64,000 nucleotides of DNA from Arsenophonus fragariae (GCA_047291315.1 JBDPYZ010000012.1:1-64000); one strand, 5' to 3'; shown: positions 7,259 through 14,008, counted from the stretch's first letter. Program-made: numbers and translations. Notes: generated by a model not told the origin, from the sequence alone.

Positions 7259-7447
7259 TTATTCCTCTTTATTTTTCACTAAATCTTCAAAAGGAATGTC
7301 TAGCAATTTGTTTATTTGTGCGTACCTTGAAGGCGGTATGTATCCTTTATATATCCATTGTCTAATGGCCTGATCGCTAATATTAAGCAATTTTGCCAAT
7401 GCAGGAACTCCACCTGCTTTCTCAATGGTCGCTTTCAATGCTTCCAT
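7259..7447 (-). CDS. Cro-like repressor of module 2
   Basis: A 62-residue helix-turn-helix protein (GGVPALAKLLNISDQAIRQWI) of the YdaS/Cro type. I chose the ATG at 7447 because it has an AAGGG site 6 bases upstream and because an earlier ATG at 7477 would lie inside the operator region. It is divergent from the full-length repressor at 7556. Its transcript would enter the convergent N-like gene of module 1 in antisense, so the module has lost its own early operon. Confidence 0.72.
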   Translation of the reverse strand: MEALKATIEKAGGVPALAKLLNISDQAIRQWIYKGYIPPSRYAQINKLLDIPFEDLVKNKEE

Positions 7448-7474
7448 ATTTATACCCTTGCGCTTACTTAATAA

Positions 7475-7546
7475 CAAGTAAAATACAAGATTTTCTTTTT
7501 ATAAGCAAGTTTTACTTGCTGGAAATAATAAAAGTAACGCTTGTAT
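7475..7546. promoter_or_regulatory. Operator region OR of module 2
   Basis: A perfect 17-base palindrome AGCAAGT-TTT-ACTTGCT lies at 7504-7520. Weaker copies flank it: CAAGTAAAATAC at 7475-7486 and AAAGTAACGCTTGTA at 7531-7545. Near-identical versions recur on the other side of the repressor gene (8357-8412). The spacing of about 26-32 bases and the divergent genes support CI/Cro operators with pR and pRM. Confidence 0.72.
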
Positions 7547-7555
7547 AATTAGGAT

Positions 7556-8248
7556 ATGAAAACTATGCATGAAAGAATAAAGCAAGCAAGACTTGCAAAA
7601 AAAATGACTCAAGCTGAACTTGCTGAAAAGCTCAGTGTTACCCCTCAATCCGTTCAACAGTGGGAAACGAGCACAGAACCTAAAAAAAATAGATTAATGA
7701 AAATAGCTGATGTACTTGATATTGATGTGAATTGGCTTTTGTTTGGAGAGAAAAAAAACAAAGATGGCCGTTTAAAAAATGAAATGAATTTTCGGGAAAT
7801 ATCAGAATGGGATAAATCAACGCCTTTAGAAGATGATGAAGTCGAAATTCCTTTTTATAAAAGTATTGAGTTAGCCGCAGGTAGCGGATGTAACGAAAAT
7901 AAGGATTACAATGGTTTTAAGCTCCGTTATTCTCGATCAACATTGCGCAGATATGGAATATCTTCCAAAAGTGTTTACGCATTTACTGTTCACGGCAATA
8001 GCATGGAACCAGTAATACCTAATGGAGCAACAGTATTTGTTAATTGCTGCGATAACTCAATAGTAGATGGTGGTATTTATTTTATTGAGCAAGACGATTT
8101 ATTTAGAATAAAAATTTTATTAAGGCAACCAGGAAAAAAAGTAATTATACGAAGTTTTAATTCCATTGAATACCCAGATGAGATCGCTAATTTAGATACA
8201 GTTAAGGTTATAGGCAGAGTTTTTAATGCATCTGTAATGTTTTTGTAA
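7556..8248 (+). CDS. cI: Full-length CI-type repressor with S24 autoprotease domain (module 2)
   Basis: The 230-residue protein has an N-terminal XRE domain (LAKKMTQAELAEKLSVTPQSVQQW, residues 13-36), a linker, an Ala-Gly cleavage site (A108-G109 in IELAAGSG), the catalytic serine in VHGNSMEP (S149) and a downstream lysine (about K186 in FRIKILL). This is the LexA/CI layout: RecA filaments trigger self-cleavage and prophage induction. It is divergent from cro2 and flanked by matching operator sets. Unlike the module 1 repressor, it should be SOS-sensitive. Confidence 0.92.
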   Translation: MKTMHERIKQARLAKKMTQAELAEKLSVTPQSVQQWETSTEPKKNRLMKIADVLDIDVNWLLFGEKKNKDGRLKNEMNFREISEWDKSTPLEDDEVEIPFYKSIELAAGSGCNENKDYNGFKLRYSRSTLRRYGISSKSVYAFTVHGNSMEPVIPNGATVFVNCCDNSIVDGGIYFIEQDDLFRIKILLRQPGKKVIIRSFNSIEYPDEIANLDTVKVIGRVFNASVMFL

Positions 8249-8356
8249 AAGTAGCCAAATCACTTTCCACGTAATATAGCCTTCATATTGAGGGCAGATT
8301 TAATATTTCTTTTCATATAAAACTCCATTTTAAAACAGTTAATTAAATCCAAAAAT

Positions 8357-8412
8357 CAACTTTAATCTTGCTTTAAACAAGATTAACTTGCTTTAATAAA
8401 GTAATTCTTGTA
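8357..8412. promoter_or_regulatory. Operator/promoter region OL of module 2
   Basis: AACAAGATTAACTTGCT (8376-8392) matches the 17-base OR2 palindrome at 14 positions, and AAAGTAATTCTTGTA (8398-8412) is nearly the same as the OR2 copy at 7531-7545. A weaker CAAC-TTTAAT-CTTG lies at 8357-8370. The set sits just upstream of the second leader and should control pL of module 2. Confidence 0.7.
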
Positions 8413-8420
8413 TTATTACC

Positions 8421-8531
8421 CCATCAACTCACTGTAACAGGCAAACGCCAAGACAATACCACGAGTTATCTTAAGCCTAGCCAGACGTTGCTAAGTAGCC
8501 AGCCTGAGGCGTATGAATATCAAGGCAAGTG
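8421..8531 (+). repeat. Leader repeat copy B (upstream of second N gene)
   Basis: This is the second copy of the leader element described at 6495-6607. It starts with the same 51 bases and keeps the block CCAGACGTTGCTAAGTA and the AGGCAAGTG end. It links the OL2 operators to boxA at 8550. Confidence 0.85.
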
Positions 8532-8549
8532 ACGACAGTTAAGCAGTAC

Positions 8550-8581
8550 CGCTCTTTAAGACCATATCGCTGAAAAAGCGA
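8550..8581 (+). promoter_or_regulatory. nutL site of module 2 with lambda-type boxB
   Basis: boxA CGCTCTTTAA (8550-8559) is followed by TCGCT-GAAAA-AGCGA (8567-8581), a 15-base boxB with a five-base-pair stem and a GAAAA pentaloop exactly like lambda. The downstream boxC-like GGGGTGTGTG lies at 8604-8613. This is a clear N utilisation site. Confidence 0.88.
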
Positions 8582-8597
8582 ACAACCTACAACAGTA

Positions 8598-8710
8598 GGT
8601 TTTGGGGTGTGTGAAAAACACAAATCATCGTTGAATCTCGTTTCTATACCACCAGGTAAATTTTGACTTTGATACCTATCCGGTTATCTCCGGCACACAC
8701 CACCAAAACC
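8598..8710 (+). ncRNA. Leader stem B joining boxC to the RBS region
   Basis: GGTTTTGGGGTGTGTG (8598-8613) pairs with CACACACCACCAAAACC (8694-8710) along 16 base pairs with a single bulge, ending 9 bases before the AGGAGG of the N gene. A small extra hairpin CCTAC-AACA-GTAGG (8586-8599) precedes it. The base differences from leader A are compensated on both arms at the CTAAAAC/GTTTT versus CCAAAACC/GGTTTTGG positions. Confidence 0.72.
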
Positions 8711-8728
8711 CATTGTCAGGAGGTAAAT

Positions 8729-9079
8729 ATGTGTAACTTTCACGGTTATAATAATGCTCGTAGTCGCAGAAATGAACACAGAAGAGCCAAGCAAGCAGCC
8801 TATAATCGTAATAAAGAACTCAATCTAGCATTGAAAGCTGCGTTAAATCCAGTCAAACCCTCTAAGCAACAAACAACACCAAACACTGAGCGCCCTATCC
8901 TTTCACTGAAAAGAAAAGAAAAAGTATTACATCGCGTTAAGACAGCCTTACTGTATAGCCGAGTTAAAGTTTATGACTCATTTGATAATTGCTGCTTGCC
9001 AAAAGTGGCTTTGTATTCAGTAAAGACAAATCGTTGTCGTTCTATTCTGATATCTGGGGAAGTGACAGCAAAATTTTGA
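8729..9079 (+). CDS. N: Lambda N-like antitermination protein of module 2
   Basis: The 116-residue product has the N arginine-rich motif (ARSRRNEHRRAKQAAYNRN, residues 10-28), close to the RRRERRAEKQAQW of lambda N, with Tyr in the place of the loop-stacking Trp. It also has RPILSLKRK (residues 55-63), which matches the conserved RPILSLNRK of lambda N. The C-terminus carries SFDNCCLP (84-91) and ALYSVK, shared with the first N-like protein. The ATG at 8729 has a strong AGGAGG site. The lambda-type boxB upstream fits this protein. Confidence 0.88.
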   Translation: MCNFHGYNNARSRRNEHRRAKQAAYNRNKELNLALKAALNPVKPSKQQTTPNTERPILSLKRKEKVLHRVKTALLYSRVKVYDSFDNCCLPKVALYSVKTNRCRSILISGEVTAKF

Positions 9080-9136
9080 AGTAACTAATTAATAGGTTAC
9101 TCATTAACTTAACAAAATAATTGAAAGGATGGATCA

Positions 9137-9822
9137 ATGATAGAGCTGTTAAATTGTGGTTTCTTTTCTTATGGCAAAGACGATACTAAGGAAAATCGAG
9201 ATTCTATTTTACCTCCTTTAAAAATAGATAATAGTTATATCTTTGCCATAGCTGATGGTGTTGGTTCATATAAAGGTGCTAAATTAGCTTCTCAAATATC
9301 CATTAATCACCTATCAAAAATGAGATTTTTAAAATATCAGATAAAAATCCTGATTTATATCATTCTGCAACAACCCTAACTTTTTGTTATGTTAACAATG
9401 ATAATGTCCACATAGGCCATATTGGTGATACAAGAGTCTATGTAAAAAATAAAAATAAACTAATCCAATTATCTAAAGACCATACAATACATCAAAGTCT
9501 ATTAGATGAAGAAATATATACAAAAAAAGAGTTAAAAAATATTAAAAGAAAAAATAAACTCATAACGGCTATATCAAGAGTCGTTGAACTTCAATACCAG
9601 AAGCTATGTTATTCTGTTTCTGAACTTACTGAAAATGATGGGATTTTGAATTTTTACATCATGTCAGATGATGCTCATCATTTTTGGGAAAAACGCCCAA
9701 AATTCTCTATCGAAACACTAAAAAACCCTATACGCTTTGCTTCCAGCTTACAAAGAAGAATAAATAAAAATACTAGTATTGATGATTATTCTCTAATTGC
9801 GGTAATTTTCTTAGTCAAATAA
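9137..9822 (+). pseudogene. PP2C-type protein phosphatase, one frameshift
   Basis: The first 80 residues (CGFFSYGKDDTKENRDS, IFAIADGVGSYKGAKLAS) carry the N-terminal PP2C motifs, including the metal-binding DGVG. A -1 frame then continues with SATTLTFCYVNNDNVHIGHIGDTRVYV, MSDDAHHFW and a final DDYSLIAVIFLV, completing the PP2C fold to the stop at 9822. The switch maps to a run of five A at about 9318-9323. PP2C enzymes remove phosphate from Ser/Thr. In an early phage operon this is accessory cargo. A sequencing indel, a true pseudogene or slippage are all possible. Confidence 0.8.
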
Positions 9823-9850
9823 CAGGTTGCTTAAAGCTTTATCGAATATT

Positions 9851-9892
9851 ACGTAAAATATCCTCCTTATGATAAGGAGGATGACATTACGT
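9851..9892. repeat. Large perfect hairpin between PP2C gene and third leader
   Basis: ATCCTCCTTAT-G-ATAAGGAGGAT is a perfect 23-base palindrome (9860-9882), enclosed by a further pair ACGTAA (9851-9856) and TTACGT (9887-9892). It contains a ribosome-site-like TAAGGAGG within the stem and no T-run follows. It could be a processing site, a barrier to 3' decay or an operator. Confidence 0.6.
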
Positions 9893-9932
9893 TCATTTCA
9901 TTAACAACTTTATTTCACTTCAACCCCACAGT

Positions 9933-10090
9933 CAGTTTCAGGATGTGTGAATGCGGCTATGCGCTCGCGGGACAGTCACCGCTATATAATAATCTAACTT
10001 TTAGCTGGATATAGTAGTTTGATTGTATTTACCCGTCCGTCATGACTGTAATCGAACACTGGGAGGCACCCAGCACACATCACTAAAATT
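9933..10090 (+). ncRNA. Leader stem C upstream of a third small gene
   Basis: CAGTTTCAGGATGTGTG (9933-9949) can pair with CACACATCACTAAAATT (10074-10090). Compared with leaders A and B, the boxC arm changed GGTGTGTG to GATGTGTG and the other arm changed CACACACC to CACACATC, so the pair is kept. No clear boxA or boxB precedes this copy. The arm again ends shortly before an AGGAGG site. Confidence 0.6.
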
Positions 10091-10117
10091 TATTTGTATT
10101 TAGGAGGAATATACATC

Positions 10118-10375
10118 ATGAAACTAGACAATCCACTCATTGTAACCGAAAAACACCCCAATATGGGTAACTTAGTTGGGGTTACTAATGGCAGTCATAA
10201 TTTCTCTAATTCACGTTATCTGATCAATCTTAAGATATGGGACGAAGAAGACCAGGAAACTAAAACGTTAAAAAAATTAATTCAGTATTTAACAGCAGAA
10301 AACAAATACCTGAAAACAGAAAATCGAAAACTCATGAAGATACATCAGGAAATTGGCGGGCTGTGCAAGACCTGA
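10118..10375 (+). CDS. Small phage early protein behind leader C, unknown function
   Basis: The 85-residue product starts MKLDNPLIVTEKHPNMGNL and ends with a Lys/Glu-rich, heptad-like helix (LKKLIQYLTAENKYLKTENRKLM) that should form a coiled coil. The ATG at 10118 has a strong AGGAGG site. Its leader has the same boxC/RBS stem as the two N-like genes, suggesting similar control, but it lacks an arginine-rich motif. I do not recognise the family. Confidence 0.6.
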   Translation: MKLDNPLIVTEKHPNMGNLVGVTNGSHNFSNSRYLINLKIWDEEDQETKTLKKLIQYLTAENKYLKTENRKLMKIHQEIGGLCKT

Positions 10376-10391
10376 ACCTGCAATCGAGGGA

Positions 10392-10829
10392 TTAGAATAA
10401 TTTTAGTATTGCTGTTGCAGCACTAATAGTTAAAACTATCACGCCCCCAAGTTTTAAAAGCAGTCCAGTAGCAATATGTTCGACATCTTTACGAATTAAG
10501 GCTATCTGAGCATCAGTTTTTTCAAAACGCGCTTGTATCTGGGCTTCGTTCTTCTCAAAGCGAGCAGCCATATCTTTACGAACATCAGCGATTTCAGCAG
10601 ATAAGTCTTTACGAACGTCTGTTATTTGTGCAGTTAAGTCTTTACGAACATCTGTTATTTGTGCGGTTAAATCTTTACGAACATCATCTAAATCTCGTTT
10701 AGTCGCTACATCAACCGCCTCGTGTGATTCACGGACAGCTAAAGAAATCGCTTTAGCCTGCTCTTTAGGTAAACCAGCGCCTTCAAGCGTTTCGACAAAT
10801 TTTAATGTATCAAATGCAACCTGAGCCAT
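10392..10829 (-). CDS. DUF1640-type coiled-coil membrane protein with internal tandem repeats
   Basis: The 145-residue protein has an N-terminal FDTLKFVETLEGAGLPKEQAKA segment typical of DUF1640 proteins, a long coiled coil made of an 11-residue repeat (DVRKDLTAQIT and variants), and a C-terminal membrane helix (LLLKLGGVIVLTISAATAIL). It is on the strand opposite to its neighbours and has its own ribosome site (GGAGGAT), so it is probably expressed on its own from the lysogen as a moron gene. Function is unknown. Confidence 0.75.
   Translation of the reverse strand: MAQVAFDTLKFVETLEGAGLPKEQAKAISLAVRESHEAVDVATKRDLDDVRKDLTAQITDVRKDLTAQITDVRKDLSAEIADVRKDMAARFEKNEAQIQARFEKTDAQIALIRKDVEHIATGLLLKLGGVIVLTISAATAILKLF
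10573..10679 (-). repeat. 33-base tandem repeat inside the DUF1640 gene
   Basis: The unit TCTTTACGAACATCTG and following bases recurs with starts at 10573, 10606, 10639 and 10672, an exact 33-base period. It encodes 11-residue repeats of the coiled coil, so copy-number change keeps the frame and would change coiled-coil length. Confidence 0.9.
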
Positions 10830-10933
10830 AGGGATAATCCTCCTGTTTTAATAAGTATAACGGGTTTAGGGTTCAATCAGCAAAATTTTTCACGTTAATA
10901 CCTTAATTCGTTTAATTACGGAGAAATATTTTT

Positions 10934-11697
10934 ATGTCTAAATTAGTTGTTATTGAAAATACCGTTGTTCGTCAAGACGCTTTCGGGCGTTATTGTCTGA
11001 ATGATTTACATCGTGTCGCCGTTACACAAGGTAAAGCGACAGAGTCGCAACGGCCATCAAACTTTCTACGAGGTGATGGAATAGCTTCATTTGTACAATA
11101 CTTAAGCAATGCTCAAAAAAGAGCTTCGGTTAATGTTGTTAAAGGTGGATTTGAATCAGGGACTTGGGCAGATGAACTCGTTGCCATTAGATATGCGGCA
11201 TGGATCGAGCCTACATTTGAAGTTCAGGTTTATGAACAGTTTCGAGATTCAGTAAAAACCAACAATGGTTCTTTAACCGATAAAGTACAAGCTGGCTTAG
11301 CCATGATCGCTTTTTACAAGCAGGAACTACGCATCGCCCCTTCTGGTCTAGTGGGTGCAATGAAAAAACTGCAATTACACCAGAGGGGAGCTTAACAGGT
11401 TCAAGCGAAGTGACACATTCTTTTACAGAGCTTTTACAATTACATGGTAAACCTTACAGCCCACCATCTGGCTTTAAACGTTTGCAACTATTAGGCATTG
11501 TTGAGCGTAAATCACGTCCAAGTAGCAAACATCCTGACAAAGAAAAACTATTCTGATCACTGACGGAAAAGGGATTACAGTTTGGCAAAAATCTCACTGA
11601 CCCTAATAATCTCCGTCAGACTCAACCCCACTTTTACGATAACCAATTCCCGCGATTATTAAATGTAATAATGATGAACGGGATCGCAGCAGCATAA
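10934..11697 (+). pseudogene. KilA-N domain antirepressor, frameshifted
   Basis: The first 153 residues are a KilA-N domain (RQDAFGRYCLNDLHRVAV, PSNFLRGDG, GTWADELVAIRYAAWIEPTFEVQVYEQFR). The frame stops at 11395, but the -1 frame continues with TPEGSLTGSSEVTHSFTELLQLHG and GFKRLQLLGIVERKSR, a typical KilA-C-terminal DNA-binding part, with one more stop (TGA at about 11554) before the end at 11697. KilA-N proteins act as antirepressors or phage regulators. Two lesions make it a likely pseudogene, although the N-terminal domain may still be made. Confidence 0.8.
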
Positions 11698-11754
11698 CAA
11701 ATACCCATTGACGAAAGAAGAAATCATGAGCTATACATCTGATAAATCAGGTGT

Positions 11755-11970
11755 CGGGTTTCACAGCTCGCTGTAACTACAAAGGCGCATAGCACGCCGA
11801 GAGCGTGTTTTTTTATGTGTTAGTCTGCCATATCAGAAAATCAATGGTGGGCTGGATGGGGGAGCCGAAAGGCTCGCCGGGTCCTTTGTAGCCGGTACTG
11901 TGAACCCTGTTCAGTTCGCCGCCAGTAAGTTTCACAGCTTCGGTGGTGATTATCCTAACTCTACAAAGGT
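11755..11970 (+). ncRNA. C4-like antisense RNA / structured leader of the antirepressor
   Basis: This non-coding stretch has hairpins GAGCC-GAAA-GGCTC (about 11861-11874) and CACGC-CGAGA-GCGTG. The segment CCTTTGTAG (11883-11891) is exactly complementary to CTACAAAGG at 11961-11969, which is the ribosome site of the downstream antirepressor, and to another copy at 11777-11785. This resembles the P1/P7 C4 antisense RNA, which blocks translation of the ant antirepressor. Family assignment is from memory and layout. Confidence 0.55.
11793..11814 (+). terminator. Rho-independent terminator in the antirepressor leader
   Basis: CACGC (11793-11797) and GCGTG (11803-11807) form a five-base-pair stem followed by seven T residues. 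It separates the KilA-N pseudogene from the next gene and may act as an attenuator within the structured leader. Confidence 0.65.
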
Positions 11971-11980
11971 AATCATTACT

Positions 11981-12751
11981 ATGAATACTTTAATTTTCCG
12001 TAATGCCGTTCTTGAAACCATTTCCCACAATGGGCAAATCTGATTTACTTCTGCTGAGCTTGCAAGAGCTTTACAATACTCAAGTACTAAATCTGTTAGC
12101 AATCTTTACAATCAAAATTCTGATGAATTTTCTGTAGGAATGACCGAGGTCATCGATTCAGTGACCTCCAGAAAATCAATAGGTTACGGAATATTGCAGA
12201 CTAAAACTCGGATTTTCTCTCTAAGAGGTGCACATCTAATTGCTATGTTTGCCAATACGCCAGTAGCGAAAGAGTTCAGAAAATGGGTACTGAATATTCT
12301 CGATAACCAAACAGCTAACCCTAAATACCAACCCCACCCTGAAGCGCACGAAAAGTTCAGTAATAAAGATACGCAAAATCTCGCCCGTATCATTGCACTC
12401 ATGACGCAAAACTTTCGTTTCAGAGATACATGGAATAATGCTATCTGGTATGCATTAAGAGAAGTCACAGGCATTCCCTCACCTTATCCGATAGAAGTAC
12501 GGTTAGTACCTTCCATCGCTTCGGAATGTGAGCGTATCTGGCACGTAACGGAAGAGCTTCAAGATAAAATAGCTGATGCAGAAAAAACAGCGATTAAACG
12601 GATTATTCGCAAACGTGAAAATGCTGACAGGGTGATTTCAGAGATAGATAACCTGTTATCTCAGGCTGCAAATGATAACCAGCTAATGATAAACGGCGCC
12701 CTTTCCCGCTGGCACAGAGCGGAATTGACCCACTTCCTCCAACGTAACTAA
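11981..12751 (+). pseudogene. BRO-N family antirepressor with a nonsense codon at position 21
   Basis: Reading from the ATG at 11981 gives MNTLIFRNAVLETISHNGQI, a TGA codon, then FTSAELARALQYSSTKSVSNLY and the rest of a complete BRO-N domain (FSLRGAHLIAMFANTPVAKEFRKWVLNIL) to 12751. In this family the TGA position is normally Trp, so the lesion is a single TGG to TGA change. A shorter product could start at the ATG at 12140. The ribosome site lies within the C4-like complementarity. Such proteins inactivate phage repressors. Confidence 0.82.
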
Positions 12752-12816
12752 ATAATCCTAACCCCCCTTTTTACAGGAGCAATCATTCATCAATTTAACT
12801 ATTGAGGACTATCCTT

Positions 12817-13686
12817 ATGTCAAATTTAATGAACATACCAAATAAAAATTTTCCTATTATCGCTAGTGTTGAAATTCACACTGACGAAAATGGCCGTTTT
12901 AACCTAAACTCATTACATAAAGCTAGTGGTGAAGGTGAACATAAACGCCCTTCCAAATGGCTTGCTACTATTCAAGCTAAAGAATTAATTGCAGAATTAG
13001 AAGCTAACTTATTGAAAAACAACCAAAGCCCGAATTCGGGCTCTGCTCATAAAGTACTCAATACCGTTAATGGCGGTTCATCACCAGGCACTTTTGCTCA
13101 TGAACTTTTAGCCATCGAGTATGCTGGGTGGATTTCACCTAAGTTCAGATTGATGGTTAACCAGATTTTCATTCATTACCGAACGGGTAAATTAGCCCTC
13201 AATGACCCAACAACTTTAGGCTTACCTAATTTTCTTGACCCTGCTGAATCTGCAATTGCATGGGCTGAGCAGCATAAAAAAGTTCAATTGTTAGATGTAC
13301 AGCTTCAGCAACTTGAAACCGAAATCGATAGTTTGAAAAACCTGTTCCAGGTGGGCATGTCACCTGTCCAGTTTTGCAAACAGCTTAATGGCGTAAACAT
13401 TAATCAAGTCAACCTTTTTCTACAGGAGCGTCATTTTCTCTACGATGCAGAAAAGGATATCTACAAGTCTCATCTATGGCGTGTCCATGCTTATGCACGA
13501 GATAAATATCTAACCGAATCATCCTACATTGTGACAACCGATTTCGGACAACGTCAGTGTTACAAAATCGTTCTGTTAAAAAATGGGGCTTCATGGCTAT
13601 ATCGACAATACCTAAAGAGTAGGCTACCGATGAAGAAAGACTGGAACGGTGAATTCACCCACGACAAATATAGTCAGGTGGCATAA
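12817..13686 (+). CDS. KilA-N / KilA-C phage antirepressor
   Basis: The 289-residue protein is intact. It has a KilA-N domain (GRFNLNSLHKASGEGEHKRPSKWL, GTFAHELLAIEYAGWISPKFRLMVNQIF), a coiled-coil linker (QLLDVQLQQLETEIDSLKNLF) and a KilA-C-type winged helix (MSPVQFCKQLNGVNINQVNLFLQERHFLY). Proteins of this build are antirepressors or toxic regulators in P1- and lambda-like phages. I chose ATG 12817, which gives the usual MSNLMN start. It is the only unbroken antirepressor in the prophage and could relieve the non-cleavable repressor. Confidence 0.85.
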   Translation: MSNLMNIPNKNFPIIASVEIHTDENGRFNLNSLHKASGEGEHKRPSKWLATIQAKELIAELEANLLKNNQSPNSGSAHKVLNTVNGGSSPGTFAHELLAIEYAGWISPKFRLMVNQIFIHYRTGKLALNDPTTLGLPNFLDPAESAIAWAEQHKKVQLLDVQLQQLETEIDSLKNLFQVGMSPVQFCKQLNGVNINQVNLFLQERHFLYDAEKDIYKSHLWRVHAYARDKYLTESSYIVTTDFGQRQCYKIVLLKNGASWLYRQYLKSRLPMKKDWNGEFTHDKYSQVA

Positions 13687-13687
13687 G

Positions 13688-14008
13688 ATGACGATGAATC
13701 AGGATGTTATTATTGCCCGTATCATCGCCGCATCTAAAGACATTTTTACCTGCGAAAAAGCCATCGTGACGCTGAAAGATATTTATCATTCGGCCATACG
13801 CCAGTATTTGATTAAAAATGGTGACCCAGGAGCGAGTTGTGGTTCACTTAGTCCAGAAAAACCGGAATACGAAGGGGTCATCAAGCATACAAAGCCCCAC
13901 TATAGGGCGTTAATGAAGAAAAAACGTGAACTATATAACGCCCATCGTCGCCATCGTAGGGCAATAAAGGCACTACTCAAATATCAATCAAAGAAAGCTG
14001 ACGAATAA
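13688..14008 (+). CDS. Small basic phage protein, unknown
   Basis: A 106-residue frame starts one base after the antirepressor stop (ATG 13688), suggesting translational coupling. The C-terminal half is strongly basic (KKKRELYNAHRRHRRAIKALLKYQ), which suggests nucleic-acid binding. I do not recognise the family. Its operon position between antirepressor and recombination genes is typical of variable pL genes. Confidence 0.6.
   Translation: MTMNQDVIIARIIAASKDIFTCEKAIVTLKDIYHSAIRQYLIKNGDPGASCGSLSPEKPEYEGVIKHTKPHYRALMKKKRELYNAHRRHRRAIKALLKYQSKKADE

Noticed and set aside
10573..10679. Possible CRISPR array
   Set aside because: The 33-base units are contiguous without spacers and lie inside a coding frame, so they are coiled-coil repeats.
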